Shown: piece after piece, positions 10,197-21,420 of the stretch
How positions within the stretch are numbered: position 1 is the first letter of the stretch
Layout: each line of letters begins with the position of its first letter
Source: Celoporthe dispersa
Taxonomy: Eukaryota; Ascomycota; Sordariomycetes; Diaporthales; Cryphonectriaceae
Length of the DNA stretch: 64,000 nucleotides
Assembly: GCA_016584495.1 (NCBI GenBank)
Contig: WAID01000001.1
Coordinates: 1-64,000, forward strand
Direction: 5' to 3'
The notes under the pieces: model-generated
What the model saw: only the letters and a program-made list of their open reading frames with translations
The model's database searches: none
What the model was told of the DNA's origin: nothing
Program-made: the position numbers and the translations under genes

Positions 10197-11997
10197 TTAA
10201 GACTCTGTCTGAATGTTCTCAGTATGTACTGTGCTTTGGCCAGCCTTTTCGAGCTCGCTCTGCATTGCTACAAGATGCTCAGCAATCTGAGCATTAGCTT
10301 GCTTGCGAGCTTTGAATGCAAGCACTGACCCATTGAAAAGATAGTCCATATGCTCAAGTTGAATCCCATTAGTCTCAGGCATAAAGATAAAAACAAGAAT
10401 GCCCGAGATAGTAATACAAGCGCCGAAGAAAAAAACATGCCGTATTTTATGTTTGCGATCATGTATGGCGTGGAGTAGACAATTGCGAACTGCAATAACC
10501 ATGTTGCACACATTGACATCATCATGCCGAATGAGCGAATGCGGTTAGGGAAAACTTCGCTGGCGAAGATCCAAGGGATGCCATTCCAGCTCAGTGCGAA
10601 AAACAATGCAAAAAGATAGATGCAGACAATGGCCACGTAGCCTCCTGCGCCTGGCGTAGTAGTTGTTGTCGAGGTGGACGTTTCGAAAGTGTTAGCGATT
10701 TTAGAGTAAGCGCCCAAGTAATACATGCAGAGAGCGCTGCCAACAGAGCCGGCCAGAAGAAGGGGCCGCCGCCCGAGCGCGTCTACAGCAAAGAACATTG
10801 CGATGTTGGTGGCAACCCACTTTACCAGACCAAATACGCCAGTAGCCAAGAGCGTTGTTGATGTTCCGCGGAGACCGATAGCTTCGAAGATAACAGGCGA
10901 GTAATAGTTAATCGCCTGAGTACTATATTATTGCACATACAACGTTAGTTAGTTTATATCGATGTTGTCAAGATGAAAGCGGATTTACAAACCCAGTCAA
11001 GTTTTGCATAACCTTGAGACCCATTGCCAAGATAAAGCGGTTTCGAACACCAGGCTTGGTTGCTTCTTTCCAAGATTCAACCCAGAAGTGGATTGAGTCT
11101 TCTTGCTGTGTATTTCCCAGCTCTAGTTGCCGCTGCACCTCAGCCATCTCGGTTCGGATATACTCGTGGTCTGGGCTCAGGTGGCAATTGTAAGCTAGGA
11201 CCTCTGTTGCCTCAGCGAGTCGGCCTTTCCTAGCTAACCAGCGAGGAGATTCTTTCATAAAGAACATGAAGACAACAAGCAGACCGCCGGGAATAAATTG
11301 AATGGCAAAGGGAATCTGCCACTGCATGCGTGATGGGTTCATGTTGACCTGAACCCCGTAGTTGATCCAGAAGCCCAATACGCCAAAGGAGCCAAGCATG
11401 ATCTCGAAAATGCCAACGAGTCGACCGCGGATTGGTACAGGCGCTGACTCTGCGATGTAGATCGGCACACACATGCTGCTGGCCCCAACAGTGAGGCCGG
11501 ACACGATACGTCCCACATACATGATACCAAGTCTGCCGTCTGAGCCAGTCTGAAGCCCGGTGCCAAGAAGGCACAAGAAGCCAGAAGCTATTAGTTGTGG
11601 GCGGCGACCAAATTTTTCTGAAACAATGTAGCCAATAATAGCACCGAAGAAACAGCCCGCCTGGAAAAGTGAAGTCGTGTTGGCAATAGCAGCCGTGTAA
11701 GGCGGCGTACCCTTGGTGAGTCCGAAGTCATGTTGGAAAGAAGACAGAGCCTCTGTTCCGCCAATGAAGCCTTGATCGTAGCCAAAGATGGCTGAAGCCT
11801 GTACATATTGACTATGGTTTAGTATAACAAGTCACAAATACATTAATAGCACTCCGGGGAAAGGTTGAAAGGAAAGAGAGGGAAGGGAACAAACGAACCC
11901 AAGCGGCAGAAATGGCCAGAAGGTGAATTCGCCATCCGAGTGCCTCTTTGGGAATAGAATGACTAAGATCTTGACGAATAGCAAAAGGATTTGGCAT
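10197..11997 (-). CDS. MFS sugar-porter family transporter
   Basis: Proton/sugar-type permease of the plasma membrane. Exons 11997-11899, 11798-10993 and 10922-10197, with introns 11898-11799 (GTTCGT..CAG) and 10992-10923 (GTTTGT..TAG, CTAAC branch). Visible motifs: IFGYDQGFIGG in TM1, SEKFGRRP and VGRIVSGLTVG (loop 2 and TM4), PESPRWLARKGR-like ESPRWL before the central loop, TGTQAINYYSP (TM7), DALGRRPLL, and a C-terminal PETNG. An A7 run on the plus strand (10429-10435) is one base short; adding one restores KYGMFFFFG and a total of 543 aa. Divergent to the arylsulfatase across 522 bp. Substrate cannot be read from sequence. Confidence 0.82.
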
Positions 11998-12519
11998 TTT
12001 GTTAAGGAGAAAAGGGTCGAGCGAATTAGCTAGATTTGCCGTATTTTCTTTCTTCTTGTTCGAAGCAGAGGTTTGCTCGAAGCAGAGTTATTGACTTCGG
12101 TACAAACAAAAAAAAGATGCAAGAAAGGTTTTTGTGAAGAGAACAATGCCTTTGCTTAGAGTAGCGGCGCAATCCCGGTTTTCTGTTTATCCGAATAATG
12201 GTCATAAGACTATGTAAAGTAGGAAAAAAGCTATTCCCTTTTAGCCTATTGTGTTGTAAAACAGCGGTGAACCCGAATTCTTACAGATCTTCAAATATTC
12301 TCAAGAGCTAATTTGCATTACTAAGACTTTAAGTTGCTTTAATAAGGAGTTAGAGTTGAGCTATTTTACCGAGGGAGTTTTCTTTATCCTCCCGCTTGTT
12401 TAGAATGCAACTCCTATCACATATGGAATTTTCCTTTTTTTTTTTTCCTTTTACGCCTTCAGTCTTCCCAACAGCAATAAACGCAAAAACAGATCTATGC
12501 AGCACCCCCGACAGTCATC
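11998..12519. promoter_or_regulatory. Shared divergent promoter, MFS / arylsulfatase
   Basis: The 522-bp gap between two opposed start codons holds T-rich stretches (12431-12449 on the sulfatase side) and must contain both promoters. No specific transcription-factor site was identified with confidence. Confidence 0.5.
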
Positions 12520-14254
12520 ATGGCGCCTCAAAGACAGCCCAATATACTCCTCATCGTTGCCGATGACCTTGGTTTCTCAGACACGGGTGCATATGGTTCA
12601 GAAATCGCAACTCCCTCCATCGATCGTCTAGCTTATAACGGTCTACGGCTTACCGACTTTCACGCTTCATCAGCTTGCTCCCCTACCCGAGCTATGTTGC
12701 TTTCTGGCACGGATCATCACATTGCAGGCATAGGAGCTATGGCTGAGCGACTGGGACCTCATCACCAGGGTAAACCGGGCTATGAAGGCCATCTCAACCA
12801 TCGTGTGGCAGCTCTTCCCGAGGTCCTGTCTGCAGCCGGGTATGAGACATTGATGAGTGGCAAGTGGCATCTTGGCCAGGCTCAAAACACGACTCCGTTT
12901 GCTCGGGGTTTCGAGCGCTCCTTTTCCTTGCTGGTCGGCTGTCACAATCATTATGCCTATGAGCCTCATATCATGCCGGCCGATCAGCCCTCTGCTCCCC
13001 GCCTAGCAAAGATCCCGCGAAGCATCTACCAGGAAGACGACCGACCACTTCCCTTACAGGAACTTCCAGAGAATTTCTACTCATCGGATGCCTTCACCGA
13101 CAAGCTCTTGGAATATATGTGCGATCGCAAAAAACGACACGAGACCCGGCCATTCTTTGGGTATTTAGCCTTCTCCGCACCTCACTGGCGCTGCAGGCGC
13201 CCAAAGAGAACATTGACAAGTATCGTGGCATGTATGATCATGGCCCGGAGCACTTACGGCAGTCGCGGCTTACCAAACTCAAGGAACTCGGGATCGTGCC
13301 AGCCGAGGCTGTGGCTGCGCAGGTTATTCTCAGAGGCGACGATGGCAAGGACGCAACCCCGTGGGAAGAGATGGATGCGGACGCGCAACGCACCAGCTGT
13401 CGTACAATGGAGGCATATGCCGGCATGGTGGATCGTCTAGACTGGAATGTCGGGCGGGTTATAGATGCTCTGGAGTCTATGGACGAGCTCGAGGATACTT
13501 GTATCATCTTCCTGTCTGATAACGGGGCCGAAGGCGCAATGTGGGAGGCGCAACCGCTTGCTGCAGGCGCAAATCTGATGGAGCATATCGCCAAATATCA
13601 CGACAATTCACTCGACAACATCGGCGCCAAGGATTCTTTCGTGTGGTATGGTCCGCAGTGGGCAAGCGCCAGTACAGCGCCGGGTTTGCTCTTCAAGATG
13701 TACACATCTGAAGGCGGCATCCGCGTACCCTGTATCGTGCACTACCCGCGCTTGCTGAAGGGCTCCGAGGACGGCGATGCTGGTTCCACCACTACACCGA
13801 TGGTTCCTGGAGCTATCGACCACGCTTTCACTACGGTTATGGACATCTTCCCAACAGTACTGGATATGGCAAATATTCCGCTTCCGGGGCCTCTATTTAA
13901 TAACCGAGAAGTTGTTCCGGTTAAGGGTCGCAGTTGGCTGTCTTACTTCAAGGGGCTCGAGACGTCTGTGCATAGTCATGACGAAGTGGTCGGCTGGGAG
14001 CTCTTTGGTCGGATGGCTCTTCGCAAGGGGATTTCAAAGCTTTGTTCATACCAAAGCCACATGGACCTGAAGAATGGCAGCTGTTCAACTTACGACTTGA
14101 CCCTGGCGAAACAAAAGACCTCGCCAAATCAGAGCCAGCAAAGCTGGATGAGCTGCTTCTCGATTTTCAGAACTATGTTATTGACAATCAAGTAATCCTT
14201 CAAGATGCGAGCATGAGGGATAATTGGGACAGCAAAACAACAATAAATGCGTAA
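12520..14254 (+). CDS. Type I arylsulfatase
   Basis: Hydrolyses sulfate esters. Intronless. The N terminus has NILLIVADDLGFSDTG (metal-binding Asp pair), then CSPTRAMLLSG, the sulfatase signature whose Cys becomes formylglycine, then MSGKWHLG and later FLSDNGAEG (metal-binding DN). A C-terminal WELFGRMALRKG precedes a PEEWQLFNL-type ending. Two one-base gaps break the frame: near 13189 (TGGCGCTG where TGG-CCG-CTG is expected) and near 14045 (GTTC for GTTTC). Restoring both gives exactly 579 codons. No signal peptide, so probably intracellular. Pairing with a divergent transporter suggests uptake plus desulfation for sulfur or carbon supply (inference). Confidence 0.85.
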
Positions 14255-14372
14255 CGGGAAATTGTTCGAGATTAGTTATAACTAATTTGACACTTATTTA
14301 AGAGGATCTTTAGTTTTGTTTAAGCTTGCGTATTTTATTTGAAGCACTCCAGCTTAAGCATTATTCTTATAT

Positions 14373-14810
14373 TGTTATGACCCATCCAACATGCAGGTCA
14401 CAGGAAGGGCCACGCCAACAGCAGGGCCAGGAAATGGCAGAATTCCCAATGCAACATTGGCAGAAAACCTGATTACGTAATCAAGGGTTAGGGTCACAAA
14501 GGATGCGCGCTCACCTCGCTCACCAAGTAAGCCAAGCGAGCTGCTCACCTCGCTTATCAGATAAGCCATACTGAAGAGCTGAATATATAAGATACATTTC
14601 TTACTATTAGAAAGATCTCGGTATGTAGCTCTTCAGTCATCAATCTAAGTATTACTTCTGATACAAGTAATAGCCTCACTACTAGTGACACACTGCAAAG
14701 ATACTTAGACGTTTCCGTATTGCATTTGGATTACATTTTGATACCGCTCTTGTTAACATAAACCCTTTGTGTACTTGTTGAACGCTTAGGCTATAGCAGT
14801 GCTCATTACA
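14373..14810 (+). mobile_element. Solo LTR-like relic, copy 2
   Basis: Begins TGTTATGACCC and ends GCAGTGCTCATTACA. It aligns along its whole length to the inverse of 9113-9581 and is less AT-shifted than that copy. With copy 1 it forms an inverted pair enclosing the transporter/sulfatase genes. No exact target-site duplication is visible. Confidence 0.6.
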
Positions 14811-15560
14811 TACACCCTTCAGTATATATAGATTCTTATATGAATTGAAATATCTGCTAGCAAACCTCTTTGCCTTTTCTAGATAGTCAATTTCCAGCAT
14901 CTATGAAGCATTTGAGCAAAGAGTTCTTATATAACTCCTAAGGTATAACAATTAGTGAGATACAGCCTAGTGCTAACATTTGTATCAAGGTATAGCTATA
15001 CTATTATACTGCTGAGCTGATACCTGTCAGACAGAAGCAATTGCTGATGCATTGCTACAGCTATACTCATAATATCCTGTAACAAAATATTTTGATACTG
15101 TCCAAATAAATCTCTGGCGCTCATATGTAGCCTAATTGTGCTAAAATATATGAGGAAATTTATTTAGGTGTCTGATCACATGTATCAAAAGTCTCAGAGT
15201 TTTCCAGGTAGCTAACAGAACAAATACTATCCTCATGTTCACTACTATAACATGCTATAATGGATTTGATTATATTATACTAAAACTCAAAGGATTCTGA
15301 AGAAATGCATTTTCAGGTTTTCTTGCTAGAAAGGACTTACTATATAATCCAATATCAATCAATGAATGTAGAATGCAGAAGACTGTGAAAACTTCGACGA
15401 AATTTGGCTCTCTGTAGCCCCTCTATGTCATTGGTTGAGCATCTAGGATAGTGCACATAGGAAGGATCATACAAAACAGTAAAGCCAATATTATTCATTG
15501 TTATAGGAGAGTTTCTCTAGCTATCGACCCCTCACGTAAACGCGTGACTAGCTAGGTGCT
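14811..15560. other. AT-rich intergenic, no gene recognised
   Basis: No coding signal and no recognisable repeat family. Confidence 0.4.
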
Positions 15561-15833
15561 ATGCTTCCTCCTATTGAACACTGTCCTGCATTCATGAAGT
15601 GCGAGATGCGCATTGTCCGTATAGTCTTGGTCATCTCCTGGGCCAACGGCCAACAGGCATCCTTCTCCACACCGGTGTACTCGGCCATCGAGCCCGGCAT
15701 CAATAAGTTGGTAAGGTCTCTCACCAAGCTGTAACCGAGTCGCGGCATCCGCGTTGTAGCAGTGACCCTAGGCATCATGCGAGCGCCTATATATTTCAAA
15801 AACACGGACAAGCTGGCCGACGCTCATGCCTGA
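15561..15833 (+). pseudogene. C-terminal fragment of an NAD(P)-dependent SDR
   Basis: One frame encodes VLVISWANGQQASFSTPVYS, where the active-site Tyr of YxxxK is present but the Lys is not (YSAIEPG), then LVRSLTKL, a TAA (15732-15734), and RGIRVVAVTLGIMRAPIY followed by KNTDKLADAHA. The order and spacing match the C-terminal half of 15-hydroxyprostaglandin-dehydrogenase-like fungal SDRs. The Rossmann N-terminal half is absent. The missing Lys, stop and truncation mark it as dead. Confidence 0.6.
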
Positions 15834-16329
15834 TCAAGTTCACGAGCTTAGGTTTTAGGGTCAGACTTTGAGATTCCAAGTGCAGGGACATGGTGCAACA
15901 AGGAGGGATCGCGTACGGTCCACCTTTCTCAATTTCATCTGAAAGTTACTATTATTTCCTGCAAATCCTGAATGTAGAAATAGCTATGGTCATTGTATTT
16001 ATATGATAGGGCTGAGATATTATACCATCAGATCCTTTCCTATGAATTTAAGTCTGCTTATTATGTATAATATTTGGCTCTGGCATATAACTGCATTCAT
16101 ATCAATCACGATGAAATTCCGACCTTGTGAGAGGTATTTAGTTATATACTCAAATTGTGCTTCGAATTTAGATAAAAGGATCGTTCGATTATGAAAAACA
16201 GAAATCAAGAAAAATTGGACGAAGGTAGCCTGAGCGATGGGGTTTAAAGACATTTTCAAACTGAAGCAGACATTAATAGCTCACTTTTAGTCTCTGAACT
16301 TGGTCATGAGTGCTATGAATGAGTGAACA
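15834..16329. other. Intergenic, no gene recognised
   Basis: Short overlapping frames on both strands without family resemblance. Confidence 0.35.
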
Positions 16330-16809
16330 ATGAAATTGTCGCTTTTGGTTACCATTATACGTCGCGTCTCAACTGATTCCTTGTTTAGTGAGAAGCAGCC
16401 CGGCATACATGGACGCATCTCAGTAATAAGACAAAACGTACACGAAATATTGAGGCAGCTAGGTGATCTGCATAAGTATTTCGTCGAAAATTTTGAACGG
16501 TCGCCTCAGTCCTTTGGAAATAACGGCAGTGAATGGGCCTGCGCGATCACATTTGCCCTCTATGAGAAGAAAACCCCTGGCGGTGACGCTTTTATCTGCT
16601 CTTATACCAAATTGCAAGGAGGCTTATGGGTGGAGTTGCGCATTGAGATTTTCGGCCGAAGCATTTTCGAATGCAAGTGCTCCTCGATGTACAGCACAAA
16701 TGCCCAATCCCGTAGCTTGGAATATACCCGTGAGTTATCTGCTGTTAATAGCTTTTCCTTTCATGCATTGCCTTCCACATCACTAATATTCATCAGTCCT
16801 CCCATCTAG
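16330..16809 (+). CDS. Hypothetical protein or exon
   Basis: An ATG-initiated frame of 159 codons, not recognised. The C-terminal 30 codons may be intronic: a canonical GTGAGT lies about 16731 with CACTAAT and CATCAG downstream, but no splice acceptor I tried joins it cleanly to the next frame (16836). It may be exon 1 of a gene continuing there, or a decayed coding fragment. Confidence 0.3.
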   Translation: MKLSLLVTIIRRVSTDSLFSEKQPGIHGRISVIRQNVHEILRQLGDLHKYFVENFERSPQSFGNNGSEWACAITFALYEKKTPGGDAFICSYTKLQGGLWVELRIEIFGRSIFECKCSSMYSTNAQSRSLEYTRELSAVNSFSFHALPSTSLIFISPPI

Positions 16810-16835
16810 TATGCTTGTTTAGTTTATTGTAGAGC

Positions 16836-17384
16836 ATGGCGGCATATGGTCGCAAGTTTGTGTTGGATTGCCTAGCTCCACGCCAATCCTCCTTCTCATA
16901 CAGCAAGTTGAACCCAGAGATATGTCAGCAAAATCAGGGTGAAAGGAGCAGCTATGAAGTCACGAATCTCTCAGACCTATCAACTATTGAGGGCTGGATC
17001 TATGAGTTTTCACTTCTCCAGGCAGCATATTTTGTCAATAATAGGTCTCAGTCATCTTTTATACAAATAGACGATAATACAATATCTTTCTTACGGATGA
17101 AGATGCATGAACTTGCTCCTACTCTCCCACATCAAGATGGTTGCTCAGCTGACAGTTACCTCTTTAGGTCTAATAAGAATGCTTTTCGGCACAGGGACAA
17201 GCTACTCTGTATTTACTTCCGCTCTTCACACGGCTCTTGCACCACGAGCTCCTTCTTTACCATGAAAATCTTGCAAAACGCGGGGAGATGGCATCTAGAT
17301 CACCTATTAGATAGTTTTGGCGCAACGTTTCCCGCAAGCATGCGCCGGTTTCATTCCAGACTTCTATTACACGATCAGCAGTAA
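16836..17384 (+). CDS. Hypothetical protein or exon
   Basis: A 182-codon frame with ATG start, not recognised and without transmembrane segments or obvious domains. Composition is like ordinary coding sequence rather than the surrounding AT-rich DNA. May belong with 16330-16809. Confidence 0.3.
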   Translation: MAAYGRKFVLDCLAPRQSSFSYSKLNPEICQQNQGERSSYEVTNLSDLSTIEGWIYEFSLLQAAYFVNNRSQSSFIQIDDNTISFLRMKMHELAPTLPHQDGCSADSYLFRSNKNAFRHRDKLLCIYFRSSHGSCTTSSFFTMKILQNAGRWHLDHLLDSFGATFPASMRRFHSRLLLHDQQ

Positions 17385-17759
17385 GAAGGCTGTCCTTATA
17401 CAATGATTACGCTGAATGAATGTTGCATCTGATTTCGATAAATGACCCAGGTCACTGATCTTGCCAAAGGCGAGCACCCGGGATATCTAGCATATTTGAT
17501 GCTAATTGCTCCAGAAACACTTGCAACCCTAGCCCTGATCACTCATTGCTGCCAAAATCTCTCACACGCACCAAAAATCATCCTGGAGTTCTCCCGATCA
17601 GCGGTACAATCTATTAATTAAAACATTACCTAAGGATGATTAGCTGCTTTTTATATATGCTAGTACATCGTCTTAATTTGACGCCGAAGAGACTCTATTT
17701 AAACTCAGATATCAAGTAGATGCTGCGATTCCTGCATTTGCAGGATGTCAAATAGGAAA

Positions 17760-17995
17760 ACAGCCTGATCCGTATTGAAGTGTTAGACCGTTAGCTCTAG
17801 GGGTCTCGTTCCGAGTAACTTTAGTACAGCTGACTTTATAACCTGCATATTGGCTGAGTTATAACACGGGCTTAGCGCTACTTAGGCTTTAAAATATAAC
17901 AATGCTTTTGGCACTTAGCAACAGTTGATCAATTCATAATTCTTTTCTATCATTTGCTGTACCCCTATATGTGTCTTCCGCAAGATCGCAACTAG
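17760..17995 (-). mobile_element. Decayed LTR and adjoining internal sequence
   Basis: 17767-17867 aligns with the 9483-9581 end of LTR copy 1, including TTATAACA at the terminus. 17868-17995 matches 22036-22166 in inverted orientation (shared TTGCGGAAGACACA and CAAATGATAG stretches). This is therefore an internal 3' remnant followed by an LTR start on the minus strand. AT-shifted relative to copy 2. Confidence 0.5.
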
Positions 17996-18004
17996 TTAAC
18001 GCTA

Positions 18005-19028
18005 CTATTGAACCCACCCTTCCTTTCTCATCACCTCCGTAGTCCACTTCTCCAACCTCTCTGCAAGTCTCTTATCCTTTGCCGCACCGCTCTGCCATCT
18101 CGGCTCCCCAAACCGCCGGAAAATTTCGAGATATGCTCCGCTCTGCTCCGCCTTTATATCTCGACTCGCCACACAGAACAAGCTGGTCCATGACCCCTTA
18201 TCGGCAGGCAACATCAGCCCAATTATTCGAAAGAAAGAGAAAACACTCGTCAGTCCCGACCCCGACTCCTCCACCGACGTGCCGAGGTTTGTCTCAACCA
18301 GACCCGGATGCACGCACGAAGTCCAGATCTCGCCCTCCTCGTTCCGCGCACTGGGAGAGCCGGGACCGTACGTCTCGTGCAGGGTCTTGGTGTGCAGAAT
18401 GTTGGCGAGCTTGCTCTGTCCGTACCGCGTCCACGGGCCGCTATCCTTGAGCGATAGGTCCTTGAAATTGATGCCGCCCTTGGGTGCGCCCAAGTGGCCC
18501 GATGAAGTAAGGTTGACAATGCGCACGCTGCCGGGGGGAAGCGTCTTGGCGGTCCGCAGCATCAGAGGAAGCAGGTGCTCCGTCAAAACCCAGTGCGCGA
18601 GGTAGTTGGTCTGCCACTGGGCTTCGTAGCCATCTTTGGTCAGTTCGAAGGGTGTCGCCATGATGCCTGCGTTGTTGACTAGGCCGTGTAGGGCTGTTTC
18701 GAGGGTTAGGAAGTGCTTGGCGACCGCGACGACGCTGGCGAGGTCCATGAGGTCCATCTGTAAGAGGTCGATGTTGGCTGAGGGGTACATTTTCTTGATA
18801 CTGGCGACGGCTGCTGTGCCCTTCTCTGGGGATCTGGCGCACATGTAGACGTGGGCGCCATGTTCTACTAGGTGGGCTACCGTGTAGTAACCTCTGTCGT
18901 TTAGAGAGATTAGCGACTCGGGCTTCGTAGTGAGAGGGGGGAGGGGAGAATTACATTCCGGAATTTCCACCTGTGACTATGAAAACCTTGCCCTTGAGAT
19001 CGGGGAGAGTGTCGGGATGGAAAGTCAT
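18005..19028 (-). CDS. Short-chain dehydrogenase/reductase (retinol-dehydrogenase-like)
   Basis: Classical NAD(P)(H) oxidoreductase of 320 aa. Exon 1 is 19028-18955 and exon 2 is 18893-18005; intron 18954-18894 (GTAATT..CAG) splits the cofactor motif, and splicing gives TGGNSGIG. Further motifs: LVNNAGIM, VNLTSSGHLG (catalytic Ser), RYGQSKLAN (YxxxK) and VHPGLVETNLG. Length and order fit a complete enzyme with no lesion. Substrate unknown. Divergent to the bZIP gene, from which it may take regulation. Confidence 0.88.
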
Positions 19029-19681
19029 TTTCAAAAAGAGTGCTTGAGTCAATGTTTGAAGTCGTGTTATATCAGAAATAAGATAATAATGCAATATTTT
19101 GGATCGAGTTCTGCGTTTTGATAATGCGAAAGGATGCATCGAAATCAAGATCTTGCTACAACCTTTATACTGAACAATATTCGAGATACTTGCATCATGG
19201 CTGTGATTTCGAGCATTGGATATTGTGAGCAGGCTGCATAAGCTTTGGGTATTGTGAGCAGGCTGCATAAGCCTTAGACCAACCACGTTACCTCCAATTT
19301 GAACATATTGAAGAGATAGCCAGTAAGCATGTCCTGATATTAGTGGAGGCTCATGATCCTGGTATATAATGTGAGCAGGTTGCATGATGCCTAGACCTGC
19401 TCAAGTCAGCCACTGTGAGAGTGACCAATGATCTCGTGCTATTTTACTGATCCCTGTCTTCAGCGTGTCGCCTTAGCTGCAGAATAGTAAGCATGTCAAT
19501 CCCGCCATTCCCAAGTGTCAGACCCGCTCGTCCTTGTGAGCAGGCTGCATGAAGCGGCCCCGAAAGAACCTGCATCATTCATACCAGCTTTATCATCGCC
19601 ACAATCCCGACGTCCGTTGGCATCATAATGAGTATGTATCAGCCTACAAATTCAACAGCACCACGCATCCAACTCGCGTCG
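19029..19681. promoter_or_regulatory. Shared SDR/bZIP promoter with four-copy 20-bp motif
   Basis: TGTGAGCAGGCTGCATAAGC occurs exactly at 19224-19243 and 19253-19272. Variants lie at 19370-19390 (one T for C, then GATGC) and 19535-19555 (GAAGC ending). All four are on the same strand within 330 bp between the opposed start codons. The motif is seen; a regulatory role is inferred. Confidence 0.6.
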
Positions 19682-20691
19682 ATGCCACAATTGGCCGAGG
19701 TACGTACCAGGTCGTCTTAAATCACCGAGACGAGATAATTTCAAGGTTGCTCACCGCGCGTACAGGCGATAAGCAGGGAAGACGACTGGACTGGGACAAG
19801 AGATGCCGCAGCACGGAGACGGGCACAGACTAGACTCAACACAAGAGCATACCGTAAGTGAGGCCCAGTTGTTTCTCTTTCGCCCCAGTCAGGAGTCAGG
19901 ACCAGTCTCATCAAGGCGTACCCAATTATCGAGACTGACGGTCCAGTAGGAAAACGCAAAGCCGCAGCAAAGAAAGCTGAGGAAGCATCCAGTGCTACAA
20001 CCGGGACAATCATCAAATCAGAAACGCTGGTGGAATGCTGGGACAATGAACAGCAATCCGTCTCCATCATCCCAGCATCCCGTATCAAGCAGCTATACAA
20101 TGCCAGAAATCCCTTACTACCAGATAAATCTAGAAAAGAGCACCATAACATCGTCTTCCCCCTCTGCCCGGACCACCTCATCACACTCCTCCAATTCAAC
20201 GCCCTCCGCGCCCTAGCGGTCAACCGCACACTGATCTCAGGCATCCTCGTCACGCCGCTCGACTGTGATGAGGAAATTATCCACATCGTCCCCTACCCCA
20301 CCAAGCCCGAACTACTCCCTTCAACACTCCTGCCCACCGCCCTTCAACAAACGGTGCCGCACGGCGACTGGATCGACCTCTTCCCGTGTCCCGCGGGACG
20401 AGATCTCCTGATCCGGGCTGCCGGCACCTTCGACGAGACGAGCTGTGGTCCGACTGCATCGGCGGGCTGTACGAGGGTTTTCCTGACGACGAGATCGAGC
20501 GACGCGGAATCGTTGCGTGGTCGCCGCCCTGGGACATCACGGGCTGGGAGATGTCAGAGGGGTTTCTGAGGAAATGGGGTTGGTTGGTCAAAGGGATGCC
20601 GGGGGCGTTAGAGGCGACGAATGGGTGGCGGAAGGAGAGGGGCGAGGAGCCACTTGCTCATGAAGACTGCACGTCACACGCAATTGTGTAA
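19682..20691 (+). CDS. bZIP transcription factor with DUF3425 domain
   Basis: Nuclear DNA-binding regulator of a fungal-specific class. Exons 19682-19699, 19766-19853 and 19950-20691; introns use GTACGT..CAG and GTAAGT..TAG. Spliced, it gives EDDWTG then the basic region RRRAQTRLNTRAYRKRK (about residues 21-37). The C-terminal DUF3425 part has HLITLLQFNALRAL, PHGDWIDLFPC, DELWSDCIGGLYEG and GWEMSEGFLRKWGW. A G is missing near 20437 (GACGAG-ACGAG); restoring it gives 283 codons exactly. The leucine zipper after the basic region is short, as usual in this class. Divergent to the SDR. Confidence 0.83.
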
Positions 20692-21420
20692 CCTTTGTGT
20701 TCGCGGTTCACGTATACGTTGAATTCCACGTCCTAAGCTCCGTCGCAATCATCCATATCTTTACTCAATTCTGCGAGTTTAATCGAACGTTTTGAATTAC
20801 ACCAAAGAATGTAATTGGGATTCGGATCCGAAAAACCGAACTAGGCGGGGGCACCGGCTCACTCAATTGTGTTATTGTCAGCGTTAAGGCTAGCTAATGG
20901 TTGAGACCCTTTTTACATCTTGTTGCGTCTAACTCTTGGGGCTTGTCTTGTAGTAGTAGAACGAATGCTTATGGGCGAGCCAGAGGGCGATTCAGAGCAT
21001 CATTGCAGATAGAGAGAAGTACTTACGAATGTCAATGGCAATCTCGCTGCTAGTCTACTCAGGCATTCTCTTGTGTCATCTTACAGCATCTTGTACTAAT
21101 TCTATCAAGCAATTGTATATCACAGTCCAGCCATCATATGTATAAAAAATTAAATCAAACCCCAGCCAATATTCAGCCCCCAAGTAGCACATTGATGTAC
21201 ACTGTGTGCCAGTTGGCATATACTTAATTAGCTTAGACCATTCTAGAGTTTGTTACTAACATTTTAAATACTTATGTATAATCAAACTTCTTAAATAGAA
21301 ACTGAATAATGTGCAAGCTCGAAAGGAATAAATATGGGCTATAGAAAAGAAGGAAAGAGGGAGAAGCTGCTAGCTAATCTAGCAGAAGCTATCTAAGTAG
21401 TAGCTGCTGGCTGGGAAAAC
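20692..21420. other. Intergenic, no gene recognised
   Basis: Unremarkable AT-leaning sequence. Confidence 0.4.

Noticed and set aside
15548..15811. 87-codon minus-strand ORF
   Set aside because: It is the shadow of the plus-strand SDR fragment, which has the family motifs.
19224..19555. CRISPR-like repeats
   Set aside because: Only four copies with irregular spacing (29, 117 and 165 bp), in a eukaryotic promoter.
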